From Hypomyces perniciosus (lineage: Eukaryota; Ascomycota; Sordariomycetes; Hypocreales; Hypocreaceae), in NCBI GenBank assembly GCA_008477525.1, contig SPDT01000003.1:3658001-3722000 (forward strand): a DNA stretch of 64,000 nt. Reading direction: 5' to 3'. The notes below the pieces were generated by a model. That model saw nothing but the letters and a program-made list of their open reading frames with translations, searched no databases and was not told the DNA's origin. How positions within the stretch are numbered: position 1 is the stretch's first letter; each line of letters starts with the position of its first letter. Position numbers and translations under genes: made by a program. Shown here piece by piece: positions 1 through 10,092 of this stretch.

Positions 1-376
1 CAGTACGTGGTCAGGATATCTTTATACTGGCCGGTGAGTCCTTGATGAACCTAGGCAGCAGAACTAGGTCAGCGGGCTGGAAGCAGGGTCGGAAGAGTTG
101 GACACACATTAGCCCAAGGACCGGTGTATAGCTCCGCCGGTGCGAAGCCTTGTGAAGCCAACTAGACGTTCTGTTAGGACAAGACCGCAGTACTAAACAA
201 ATAGGCAGTGTACATACAGCAGCACAAGCACCTGGAGGATCGAGTTAGCATTTGCCATGACGCGCGTAGGAATCAAATCATAGCTAACCATAGTGTCCAC
301 CTTGGCTAGGATCATAGACCGGTGTAGGGCGGTTCTGCTGAGGATGCGGTGGCGCTGTCTGATTTTGCGATTCCAT
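1..376 (-). CDS. hapE: CCAAT-binding complex subunit C (HapE/NF-YC type), 5' part, cut by window edge
   Basis: Histone-fold subunit of the heterotrimeric CCAAT-binding complex; it pairs with the NF-YB-type subunit and recruits the NF-YA type in the nucleus. I read four exons on the minus strand: 376-289, 231-218, 161-108 and 50-1 (continues off the window). Introns 288-232 (57 nt), 217-162 (56 nt, GTATGT donor) and 107-51 (57 nt, GTGTGT donor) all have CTAAC/CTGAC-like branch sites and AG acceptors, and the frame holds throughout. The product starts MESQNQTAPP, has a Pro/Gln-rich N-terminus, then ELYTGPWAN joined to VHQGLTGQYKDILTTY, the conserved stretch leading into the NF-YC histone fold. 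The start has an A-rich context (AACAATGG). The 14-nt second exon is the least certain part. An upstream in-frame extension to 571 exists but lacks family resemblance and is probably leader. The histone fold itself lies outside the window. Confidence 0.82.
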
Positions 377-1058
377 TGTTTGGTGAGGTGTGCGGTGGGA
401 GATAGCTATTGGAGGTTGGGCTCCAAGTGATAGAGCCAGACGACCGTATGCGTGCCGATTTTGAGGAGAGGCGTGGCAAAACGAAAGGAAACGTCTTTTC
501 TGTAGTCGCACCAGTGGAAGACGTTTAACCGTCGTGGAGGCTAGGCGGTCGAGAGGCGGGTTCAGATACAAACTCAGCTAGGATGTTGTAGATGTCGTCG
601 TCGCGTTGTTGTTGACTTACAAGAGGTGCTGAGGTGGGTACAGGTAAAGAGCTAAGAGTTAACAGGAGTAGACATAGTATATAAATGATACCTAGATTAC
701 CTAGTAGTTATACCTGACTAGGTACTTCGTACTCTTTGTAGTTGCGCTGGACACTCTTGCTTGTCGTAAGACTAGGCAGGTAGCTTACAAGTCCTGATAG
801 GTACTGATTCAGGTACTACCACTAAAGTACCTACTCAATACCTACCTAGTACATAGTAGTATACGCTAATCGATAGTATGGTATGCTGCTAGGTACAAAG
901 TACAGAGACTGTGATGTCATATGCCAGACGCATCCTGTGTAATAAGCTGGTCTCCAAGTATTCTGTACTTCATCCACTATTACGTAAAACGCACGGACCA
1001 TTTATGATAATTTTCCCATCCTGGATTCCACCGAGTATTTTTACCTCGTTTCTCATTC

Positions 1059-1065
1059 CCAATCA
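1059..1065 (+). promoter_or_regulatory. CCAATCA box in the divergent promoter
   Basis: Exact CCAATCA, 81 bp upstream of the fcf2 start and in the promoter shared with hapE. CCAATCA is the favoured extended site of the Aspergillus CCAAT-binding complex, of which HapE is a subunit. Function is inferred from sequence only; a 5-7 bp match can occur by chance. Confidence 0.45.
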
Positions 1066-1103
1066 TTTGGAAGGTCTTTGAAAATTCTGCATCACTTTTT
1101 TCC

Positions 1104-1121
1104 CGCCGCCTATAGGCGGCG
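1104..1121. promoter_or_regulatory. 18-bp perfect GC-rich palindrome upstream of fcf2
   Basis: CGCCGCCTATAGGCGGCG is self-complementary and ends 24 bp before the fcf2 ATG. It contains CCG and CGG triplets in inverted orientation spaced by 8 bp, a layout used by Zn2Cys6 regulators. If transcribed it would instead form a leader hairpin. No regulator is identified. Confidence 0.4.
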
Positions 1122-1145
1122 CAGACCCCTCCTTCTCAATAGATC

Positions 1146-1973
1146 ATGGCAGACTTCGCCGATGATCGAGTCCAACAGCTTCTGCGCCAAGCTGAGCAGA
1201 GACTCCACGGTGACTCTGCGTCAGGGACTACTCTGAAGGTCTCGAACGTGGTTGTGGATGATGCACCGACATCACAGCCACCCTCAACCGCAGAGAGACT
1301 TTCAGTACGCAAACCGCAGACAGAAATACAGGCACAAGGGCAGAGTAAGGTAAGCCAGACGCCCTTTCCTTTCCTCCCTGACACATCAGCGGTATTGTGA
1401 TGAAGATCAGCCCTTCAAGGCAATATGACACAGGACAAGCGTTCGTTTTGGACCACAGTCCTGTGGTTTATGATTTCTTGCACATCATAGTTACTCTGAA
1501 TACCAAATGATTTGTCCCTGTTTCTCTGGCACACAATTACGAAACAGGACTACCCACCGTCATCTCTCCCGCAGACATCTCCTGCGGACTCAAGTGCTAA
1601 CATGCCTTTTCAGGATACCGCTGGGCCGAGCTGGTTTGATCTCCCCAAAACCAACCTTACACCGGAGTTCAAGAGAGATTGGCAACTCATGCGTATGCGA
1701 GGCGTTCTTGATCCAAAGCACCAGAAGAAGGCTCTGCGATCTAGTGCACCTGAGTATTGTCATGTTGGTGAAATTATCGCTGGCCCCACCGATTTCTACA
1801 GCGCCAGACTTACGCGTAAAGAAAGGAAGAGGACGTTGTTGGAGCATATTATGACCGAACATGATGACCCAAAGCTCCAATCGAAGTACGCCGATATACA
1901 GGGTAGGAAAACGAGTGGGAAAAGGGCCTTTTACCAAAGACTGGTGACACAGCGGCGGAAGAGGCAGGTCTAA
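1146..1973 (+). CDS. fcf2: Fcf2-type pre-rRNA processing factor
   Basis: Nucleolar small-subunit processome factor needed for early 18S pre-rRNA cleavages. Exon 1 is 1146-1349 (68 codons); the intron has a GTAAGC donor at 1350. The best acceptor is CAG at 1611-1613, because a CTAAC branch site lies at 1597-1601. An alternative acceptor at 1572-1574 also keeps frame and adds 13 residues. Exon 2 ends with TAA at 1971-1973, giving about 187 residues (or 200), close to the usual fungal length. The C-terminal Fcf2 domain is clear: GPSWFDLPKTNLTPEFKRD, then the RGVLDPKHQKK segment, GEIIAGPTDFYSARLTRKER and a basic tail ending RRKRQV. The N-terminal ~70 residues are low-complexity and unassigned. 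Divergent from hapE; rsm10 follows 0.86 kb downstream on the same strand. Confidence 0.9.
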
Positions 1974-2594
1974 TTCATCCACCTGAATCAATGTGGCGGC
2001 GCATTCTCAATGCCTACTCAGCGGACAAGCGGTTGTTGATTGCTGCTTACTTGGGAACACGGGGGAACACACTGGCCTCGATCTGTAAGCTCCATCTGTC
2101 CCGTTTCCGTACGGACTTGATTGATCTCGCCGTTGTTGAAGTCCCACTTCCCCCATACTATCAGTGTAGAGAAAAGAACGAATAGCCACGAAATGGCATA
2201 CCTTCCAAACTGCTGTGGTAGAGCCCGACTCTAAGACTAGATAGAAATATATTAATATCAAATCAGAGTGTTCTAATTTCCCACATCGCAACCTGATCAG
2301 GCCAGCAATATCTTGCAAGGTCAGTTGGGTACGATCGGTACGGTAGACCACCATAAAAATATTATTGGAAGATCGTTTATCTGGCTGTGAAGGAGGTGAG
2401 ATATATTACCTCGCAAGACTGCCTCTCAACCCTGCCGCATACCAAGCTCAAAAATCATCAGAAGAATGTCAGCGTAATATACATGCAATAACGAGGTGGC
2501 TACAATGCTTTTTGCCATTGTTTTTGCCATTGTTTTTATGCTTTGGTGACCGGTTGTTTGTGATGGGAAACGTGTTTGCGGTACAGAGTACTCT

Positions 2595-2630
<36 letters not shown>
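2595..2630. repeat. (GTA)12 microsatellite
   Basis: Twelve uninterrupted GTA units between fcf2 and rsm10, immediately after a GTACAGAGTACTCT palindromic stretch. Confidence 0.95.
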
Positions 2631-2741
2631 CCCGCCTATCTTTGTAGTAGTTAACCGCTTAGACGTATCACTTAATATGGTACTCCGTACATCATGCGTT
2701 ATGGGCCATTAAGGCGAGCGTCTAGTGGAATCATTTTATGA

Positions 2742-2746
2742 CCAAT
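2742..2746 (+). promoter_or_regulatory. CCAAT box upstream of rsm10
   Basis: CCAAT in the forward orientation about 90 bp before the rsm10 start, the usual distance for a CCAAT-complex site. It is notable because hapE is 2.5 kb away and mitochondrial genes are known targets of this complex. Sequence match only. Confidence 0.4.
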
Positions 2747-2837
2747 AAAAGCGCAGCGATTCGCCTCGACCCGATCCCGTTTCATAGAGCTATTTTGACG
2801 CCAACAAAATCTGGCAGCACACACTCGACGTAAATCA

Positions 2838-3687
2838 ATGATGCTTCGCCCAACCGCACAGCACCTTGTGCGTCTCCAGGTGCGATATGATGTTCTTGGT
2901 GGAGGAGTATAGGACATTATTTACTGACTTTAGATCAACAGGCCGCTGCACCATGGGCTGCAAGGCGAATGCGAGCTTCACTGTAACGCACTTCCAGGCT
3001 CTCGATCTCGCAAGGCTCTGAACTGACAAGCGCAGGGCTTCGGAAAATGATACGAGCATAGAGCCCTTTACCTCTGATGGAAAGGTTGGGAGCCAGCGAC
3101 AAATACGAAACCCACGCTCTATTCAAGCCCTTCACCTTAAACCCTTAAAGCGCGAGGCCGAATTTGGCATTCCGTCCTGCGACCTTCAGTTGCGATCCTT
3201 TAGCTTGCAGCCTCTCGAGTTCTTCTCCGATTTCGCGTTGCGAGCCGCTTATTACCTAGGCCTACCAGCATTCGGCCCCGTACCACTGCCCCGAATCACA
3301 GAACGATGGACGGTCCCCAAAAGTCATTTTATTTTTAAAAAGGCCCAAGAAAACTTTGAGCGGGTGACCTTACGGCGGCTGATTCAAATCAAGGATGGAA
3401 ATCCAGAAACAGTTCAGTTATGGCTCGCGTACTTGCGCAAACACCAATACTTTGGCGTTGGCATGAAAGCAAATGTGTGGGAATTCGGACCGGCAGGCTT
3501 GAGCAGGCCAAAAGACGAGGTGGAACGAGAACTGTCAGAGTTGGAAGCCTCTTGGTCTCACCTCGGACAGACGAGGAATATGGGTACAGCTGATAAAGCT
3601 GCTGGCATACTAAATACTCGTCGATTCAAGGAAGCGGCGGGCCTGAGACAGCCTCCGGTCATCGACGAGCCCACAAGAGCCGGATGA
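2838..3687 (+). CDS. rsm10: Mitochondrial small-subunit ribosomal protein uS10m (Rsm10)
   Basis: Component of the mitochondrial 37S ribosomal subunit head. Three exons: 2838-2879, 2942-2982 and 3036-3687. Intron 1 (62 nt) has a weak GTGCGA donor but a CTGAC branch and CAG acceptor; intron 2 (53 nt) has GTAACG, a CTGAC branch and GCAG. The spliced length of 735 nt is in frame (244 residues). The first two exons encode a basic, acid-free presequence beginning MMLRPTAQHLVRLQ, as expected for matrix import; without them the reading frame would have no ATG. Fungal uS10m signatures follow: KREAEFGIPSCDLQLRSFS, GPVPLPRITERWTVP, FIFKKAQENFERVTLRRLI and LRKHQYFGVGMKANVWEF. A second ATG directly follows the first. 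Plus strand, 1.45 kb before the karyopherin gene, with the foldback element between them. Confidence 0.93.
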
Positions 3688-3951
3688 TTAATGATGCGTT
3701 GCCCCTGTACAGTACTAGCTATATCATTTTGATATACACAAAGACTAATGAGATATTTCCCCTGGTTGATGGAACCACGACATTTTTTGGGGATTCGATA
3801 TTAACAAATACTCGTTCACACACAGCTGTGCATTAATCTTTCATGGCGCTCACACGATGAATGTTTATTCCCCCTTGTCGTATGTACAACCCTTTCTGCA
3901 GATATTAGTAGTAGTACTATCAAAATGCGAAGTACGGAGTAGACCAAGCTA

Positions 3952-4256
3952 CCCGTTGGTATAGTACTTCGTGAAAACCAACTATTAAAAGGACTTCGCC
4001 TTTTAGTTGGGCCCAAAATCTCTGAGCCACCCCAATACCCGGGCCAGGAACAGGTTTATATGGGACTCCCTATAGGGAGTTGTTAGTGCATAGGTCAAAA
4101 ATCCAAATCGATAATTTTCGCAAAAATCGAAAATGTACTTAGCCGACCACCCATTTTATATGAGTGGCTCGGGTACTGAGGTGGCTCAGAGATTTTGGGC
4201 CCAACTAAAAGGCGAAGTCCTTTTAGTTGGTGTTCACGAAGTACCACACCAACGGG
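3952..4256. mobile_element. 305-bp foldback MITE with TA target duplication
   Basis: Near-perfect inverted repeats of about 90 bp start CCCGTTGGT at 3952 and end ACCAACGGG at 4256, each flanked by TA (3950-3951 and 4257-4258), as in Tc1/mariner or pogo/Fot1-type insertion. Each arm also carries its own hairpin (CCAACTAAAAGG facing CCTTTTAGTTGG around ACTTCG). The core holds a 16-bp palindrome, ACTCCCTATAGGGAGT (4065-4080). There is no coding capacity. Arm differences such as ACCCGGG versus ACCCGAG are mostly transitions. Confidence 0.85.
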
Positions 4257-4258
4257 TA

Positions 4259-5137
4259 ATCGTTTTTTTTTCTACTAGGCGCCAGCACTACCTGGTAAGG
4301 TGAGCCAGCAGCGCAAGACTTCGACAGTATTAGGTACGAATTCTATAATATTAAGGTACAAAGTATAAAGTACTACTAGTACGAAGTATATACTACCTGT
4401 AAGATAAAGTACGTAGTACTTCATACTTCGTGGGTAATATCGCTATTAAAGCAGCCCTTAAATTAATCAATGACGCCACTGTCATCTCGGGTTTATTGAA
4501 GCACATGTTGTTAGCAATTCAAACTGCTTTAATGTGATTGTTACTGGGTAGTATACTTCGTACATGAAGGACTACTTTCTCTTGGCTATTATTTATATTT
4601 TTTCTCTGTTATTGGTAGTGTTGCACGATTGTGAAGCGCAGGCTGGATAATATTGATTCAATCTCTGTCTATTAATAACTCGTCGTAACGTACTATGGGG
4701 GGGGGACACCCCGCATAGGCCAGAAGACTACCTAGGCCGTGGGTTCATGTATGAATAATGGTGGCGATATCTTATGCTGAGACGATGAGGTTGGGACCCT
4801 TATGCTAATGTGTTCGATGTCAAAGAGCTCCAGGTTGAAAATGGATTGCTATTAAGCGAGTCTTGTAGTAGCAGCCAAGCGTATTGTTGACAAGCTTTCT
4901 AGTTTTCTGCCCAAAACCCTTTTCTGCTCCCCCCTCACATTTCTCACTTTTTTTTCTGCATGACTGCTCTCACTTCGCAATTCACTTATGTATTCGTACC
5001 CTGCGTCTTTCATCCGGCTTTGATTTCCACTTTCCTTTATTCATTCTCCAAAAATCGACAGTCAGGGCTTGCTTAATCGGCCCATTGTTTGGTAGATTGC
5101 GCACCCCGAAGTGCCACAGGACGGTGACTGCTTGACC
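4259..5137. other. Intergenic region and karyopherin 5' region
   Basis: Contains clustered GTAC/AAGTAC/ACTTCGT motifs (about 4325-4435), a nine-base G run near 4697, and a long pyrimidine-rich stretch (about 4905-5060), typical of a fungal core promoter/leader, directly before the karyopherin start at 5138. I see no gene here. Confidence 0.55.
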
Positions 5138-8100
5138 ATGGACAAGCCCGTCATGGTGCCAGATGAGACTCTTCCTTCAAACTTCGATCAGGTTGAATCA
5201 GTCAGCCTCACCCCTCCAGGATCTCAGTTTCCAAGAAATCGCCACTAACCGTCGCCCAAGCTGATACTATCACTTTACGAGTCCAATCCTCCTGATGTCA
5301 TCTCCAAAACACAGGCAACCTTATCTCGCCTGCAAAGCTCTCCGCAAGCATGGTCCATGGCTCGTCATCTTCTTGGACGTCCAAACGACACGGTCAGGTT
5401 TTTCGGAGCGCTTACCATCATTGTGAAGCTCAACACTGAGAGGTAAGACATCGCCCACGCCGCGTTCGCTCCGCTTCTAAATACTTCGAGATAGTGCTTC
5501 CCTTGGCGATGATGATGCCACAGAGCTCCTTGTTTCCTTAATAGGCTGGTATTTGGACGCGCTGCATCAGGGGAGAGGCCAAATTGTTATAAGGAAGCTC
5601 TCCTCCGCCCTAGCGACCTTCTTTATCCACTTCCACAGGCTCTGGGTCCGGTACCTTCGTCATCTCATTATCTGCCTCGCATCACGCCAATCATGGCATC
5701 CCAGCACTGTTGGTGACTCTGTTGACTACAACGGCATCTTGGAAACTCTTGTACCAACCCAGGTCCAGGCAGCCCTATGGGTGGTCAGCAGTGTTGTGGA
5801 GGATGTCACGCGCCTAGACCTAAACTCAGCAACCAAGTAGAAACCCCTCTTCTCTTTGTTGCTGTCAAGATCGCTAACACATATGAGTGCTGGGCTCTAC
5901 GACTCTGTTCTGGAGAATACTTCAGATGCCGTAGCTATCATGGCTAGGAGTATGAGTCAGGCATCGGTTTCTCTAGCGGCTAAGGAGGATTCTATCAAGT
6001 GCTTGCAGGTAAGCAACCATTATTTATGTTTGACACAAGTGACCATTAACCACCTATCTTGTGTAGTCTTGGGTCTGGTTTGCTCAGAGAACATCAATTA
6101 GAGACAGTCATATTGCGGACTCTCTTAGGCCCCTTATCGGATCCGTTCTTGACTCCCTGATCATCGAAGAGTTGTACGATGTGTCCGCAGAACTGCTCAT
6201 CGATGTACTATCTAACTACCCTTCCCTGCTCATTGAACATCATTATGAGATGTTAGCCAACCTCTTTGGCACCCAGTGGTTCCAGAACCGGTATGAGAGA
6301 CTCATTCAGGGCGACTTCGATTTCGACTCGGTGCGGTTTGGCCAGCTGCTTCTCGCATTTGGCGAAGCAAGGATCCAGGTACTTATCCAGGGCAAGGACG
6401 GTCGAAGTCAAGCTTTACTGTCTCGTTTATGCGGGTTACTTGCTGCAGATGGCTATCCAGTTGCCGAGGATAAGATTTTCGTGTCCGCAGTTGAGTTCTG
6501 GTCAACATTTGCGGAAACCATGGCCGACTGCACCTCTTCTAATGAGGAAGCAGCAAACCTAGATGGGACATCTGCCATGCCCCACGTCCTACAGGCTGTC
6601 TCAAACGCCTGGCAGAAGACCATCTATCCACCAGCGGCTGACTTTGGTAAATGGGATTCTGCCGATCGAGTGGGTTTCAACGACGCTAGAAAGGATGTCG
6701 TAGATTTCCTACAGTCCGTGTACACTCTCATCGGACCACAGCTCGTCGCGACTTTTTCTGCCTTGACCCTCTCGGCCTTGTCAAATTCAGCATGGATGCA
6801 ACTTGAGGCTGCGGTATTCTGTCTTGGCGGCCTGGCAGACTGCAGCAGGGAGGATGCCCGCTGCGATGATGCACTTGCCGCTGTCTTCTCTTCACCGTTG
6901 TTTTCTGTACTTCGAACATCTCAAGCAGATGTTTCACCAAGAACAAGGCAAGCCTGCCTGGCCCTGATTGAGCAGTATACGGAGTACTTTGAGAGAAATT
7001 CCACGCTACTCCCCCCTGCCCTTGGTCTTCTATTTACTGAAGTCGGTGAACAGTCCATGGCCATTCCGGCGTCAAAGTCTATACATCGGCTTTGCTCCTC
7101 TTGTCGTTCCCATCTACATGCTGAAGTGGGTGGGTTTTTGGATGAGTATCAAGGATTGGTTACCAGAAGACCGCTTGACTGCGTCTCCCGTGAAAAGATC
7201 ATTGGTGCGCTTGCTTCTGTCACACAGGCCATCCCTGAGGATAGCCGCAGGAATGCGGCCTGTGCCAGGATATTCAGCTTCATACAAGATGATGTGCAAC
7301 GTTCCAAGGAACTTATCCAGTCGATAAATAACGGAATGGCACCACAAAGGGTTGGATTTCCCTGCCCGGACACATCTCCCGATGAACATCCTGGTTTACA
7401 TATCAGTTTAAGGGCCTTGAGGTGTCTAGCGAGTGTCGGTAAAGGCTTCCAAGCACCATCTGAAGCGTCAATCGACCTTGAATCAGGGCATCAACAGGAC
7501 AGTGCGCCGACCCCGGAGCTGATACAGCTCCAAAGACAGGTTATTGGTATCATAGTTGAAGTTCAGGGCATGTTCGGCAGAAGTACAGAGGTTACGGAGT
7601 TGATCTGCAGCATTCTACGCAGTGGTTTCTCTGAGGTTGATCCCGGCCCGTTTGTATTCACAGCCGATGACATAGCGCACTACTTGATGAGACATACAAA
7701 AGACACACCAAGAATTGGTGTGATTGTCAGCACAGCGTGTTCTTTTGTCAGTTCTCTCCACCCCCGAGCACTCCCTTACGGCCAGGGGATTCTATCCGAC
7801 GTGCTCATGTGGGTTATTGGGCTGCTAAAGCAACTTTCTGGCAAGTCAAGCCAGCATTTGTATGTGTTGAGTTGAGCTAATGTTTATGTATGAGGACAGA
7901 GCCTGAATCTGAACCGGAGGTCACACAGAACAGCATCGATTTTGTCAGTCGGCTCCTATCCAAGAGCCCCACCGCTTTCATACGTCTTCAACCATCAGAT
8001 GCGGCCGAGTTTTTCTTCTTCTTTACACTGCAGGTGCTAGATGGAAAGGAGCCTTTGCCTAAAGCTGCTGCTGCGGAGTTCTGGGTATGAACAATATTCT

Positions 8101-8579
8101 TCTTCCATTTTGACTGTTCTACTGCCAACTGATTGAGGCTGACAAATAGTTAGTCGATATTTATTGGGCTTCGTGGAGATGAACTGGGGCTTCAAGAACC
8201 CATCAAACAGGCCATGGAGATGCTCGGGCCGCTATTAACTCAGAGCCTAGTAAGAAATATTGGGGGCAACGCATCTCGGAGTGAGTTAGATAGATTGAGC
8301 GAACCGCTGAAGAAACTTGTGAGTCGGTACTCCAAGGCGAAGGAGTGGCTTCAGTCTGGTTTGAACCATCCGTCTTTCCCGAGCCCCCGAATCAGTCAGG
8401 AACAAAAGATTATGTTCGTGAAGAAAGTAATAAGGTGGGTGCCAGCAGGAGCGTAAGCATGTTGCAACAAGGACCCGGCTAATATTGAATCTAGTTTAAG
8501 AGGGTCGCGGGCGACGAACCAAGTCGTCCGGGATTTTTGGCTCTGTTCAAGGGGCAGCAGCTTCGCCTATGCATCTTAG
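5138..8579 (+). CDS. Importin-13-type karyopherin (importin-beta superfamily)
   Basis: Large HEAT-repeat nuclear transport receptor. Eight exons: 5138-5191, 5261-5442, 5495-5836, 5888-6008, 6067-7844, 7895-8084, 8154-8434 and 8495-8579. They total 3,033 nt in frame (1,010 residues), the expected size. Most introns are clean (GTAAGA, GTAGAA, GTAAGC, GTATGA and GTGGGT donors, with branch sites). Two are weak: intron 1 (GTTGAA at 5192, or GTCAGC at 5201; both remove an in-frame TAA at 5246 and share a CACTAAC branch), and intron 5, where the strong GTATGT at 7860 would give an implausible 35-nt intron, so I prefer GTCAAG at 7845. The N-terminal importin-beta region shows QAWSMARHLLGR and VRFFGALTIIVKL. 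The C-terminus shows IGGNASRSELDRLSEPL, HPSFPSPRISQEQK and a final VVRDFWLCSRGSS, resembling importin 13 more than transportin 3. Importin 13 is known to import histone-fold pairs in animals. Convergent with msw1, 235 bp apart. Confidence 0.88.
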
Positions 8580-8814
8580 TATGCTGTAACGAAAACATAT
8601 ATATTGGTACATACGGGCGATTAGTAAACTCGGCGCGATATCGAGCCACTTCCAGTGAGAGAATAAATAGTACAGCTTTTAATCGTTGTATGTTTACCTA
8701 CTCTTACACAAGGATATCCGCCAACAATGAGCCAGGTGACAAACACAACTCTATGTGCAGCCAGAGTAGAGAGCAGAGTGGAATCCCTCTCGGGAGATAT
8801 TTCGTCAACCTAAA

Positions 8815-10092
8815 CTATAGCCCGACAGCAGCTCTAACTAGCTGCATAGTTTCTTCAGCACTTTCTCGGGCCTTGCGAGCGCCTTCTACCTCCACGGCGT
8901 CGAGGTATGTGCCATTTATATCCAACAGTTCGATGTAGCGCTCTCTTATACCAGATAGTCCTACAATAACAGCATCTGCAACCGCCTCCTTGAACTGGCG
9001 AGGAGACGTCTGGGCATAGACCTCAGCAAGTTGGGACGGGCTCCTACCCTGTACATCGAATATAGATAGCATCTCTAACAGGTTTGATATCCCAGGGCGA
9101 GTGGTGGCGTCGTATGAAATCCCGGGTATTGAATCCGTTAAAGCTGCAGCAATCTTGGCCCGAATATCATCTGGTGTATCTGTAATGAGAATGCGTGAGC
9201 GGTCCAGCTTGTGAGACTTGGACATCTTAGCAGCTGGATCAGTCAAAGACATGACCCGCTGTACCGGGGCTATCTTGTCATTAGCCATCGGAAAGACACA
9301 AGACATTGAGTGGAAAACGTACGAATGATAGTCTTTGGATGAACCAGATGCGGGCCATACGCATGATTGAAGTTGGTGACACATTCACGTGCGAACTCCA
9401 GATGTTGCTGTTGGTCGTGTCCAACAGGCACATGAGTAGCTCTTTTGGTCGAGTTAGGCACGAGATAACGTAAGGGTTGTAGCAGGTAAATTGACTTACC
9501 GATGAACGAGAATATCAGCGGCTTGAAGGACCGGATACGAGAACAGGCCTAGTTTTAACTGTGAGCCAACACGCCGGTCCTCAAGCCGAGCTGACTCAGT
9601 TAAACTAAGTTTGTGCTGTGATGATTTAGTCTACTGCTCATACTGACGGACATCGCAGATTCCTAACCTTCCATTGTGTCATTCTTGAGAGGTATCCAAC
9701 AGAAGCGGTGCAGGCAAGAATCCACATGAGCTCGGAGTGAGCAGACACCTGGTGCTTGAGTCAGTTTACGGCTTGAATTTTGAGCCACAAAGTGGACTGA
9801 CAGCAGACTGGTAAAAGATGGTACACTTCTCTGGGTCAAGACCTATGGCCAAGAGGGCGGCCAGGGCCTCCCTCCTTTGTCTCCGCAGCTCCTCAGGAGG
9901 GCGTGGCGTGGTAATCGCATGGAGGTCAACAATGGAATATATCAGTTTGGTGGATGGCTGCTCCTCACGCTGGAGCTGCACCCATTGCCTCAAAGCCCCG
10001 GCATAATTGCCCAGATGAGGCACGCCAGTGGGCTGAATGCCCGAGAAAACGACACGAGGCCGCAAAGCTGAACTTGTTGCGATGCGTGGCAT
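8815..10092 (-). CDS. msw1: Mitochondrial tryptophanyl-tRNA synthetase
   Basis: Class I synthetase charging mitochondrial tRNA-Trp. Five exons on the minus strand: 10092-9802, 9748-9668, 9615-9500, 9441-9323 and 9269-8815. They total 1,062 nt in frame (353 residues), the usual size for organellar/bacterial-type TrpRS. The four introns are 53, 52, 58 and 53 nt with GT...AG ends and CTGAC/CTAA-type branch sites. Motifs in order: [10 protein letters not shown], the HIGH-class [10 protein letters not shown], a Rossmann core with [41 protein letters not shown], then KMSKS near residue 225. The presequence is short ([13 protein letters not shown]), which makes mitochondrial location likely but not proven. 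A TAG lies directly upstream in frame; it could be a stop or the end of an intron acceptor (TTATAG), so an upstream leader exon cannot be excluded. Repeat DNA begins 34 bp upstream of the ATG. Confidence 0.93.

Larger units (their letters stand above)
377..1145. promoter_or_regulatory. Divergent hapE/fcf2 intergenic promoter
   Basis: About 0.77 kb between two divergent start codons. It contains an ATTGG (CCAAT on the minus strand) at 408-412 in the hapE leader, a CCAATCA at 1059-1065, pyrimidine-rich stretches near fcf2, and a cluster of TACCTAG/CTAGGTA and AGTAC motifs between about 685 and 905. No convincing ORF fills it. Confidence 0.6.
1974..2837. other. Intergenic region between fcf2 and rsm10
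   Basis: Holds the fcf2 3' region, three near-tandem copies of a GCCATTGTTTTT unit around 2510-2540, a (GTA)12 microsatellite, a GTACTCCGTAC motif near 2679 and the rsm10 promoter with a CCAAT at 2742-2746. Short open frames here (for example 1991-2185) show no family resemblance. Confidence 0.6.

Noticed and set aside
377..571. N-terminal extension of hapE to 571
   Set aside because: In frame but unlike HapE; the ATG at 376 has better context and the extension is probably leader.
1991..2185. 64-codon open frame just after fcf2
   Set aside because: No family resemblance, weak start context, lies in the fcf2 3' region.
2935..3135. Minus-strand open frame over the rsm10 5' exons
   Set aside because: Shadow of the coding strand; spliced rsm10 explains the region fully.
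5138..5248. In-frame TAA suggesting a broken karyopherin gene
   Set aside because: A consistent intron (CACTAAC branch, AG at 5259-5260) removes it and restores the frame.
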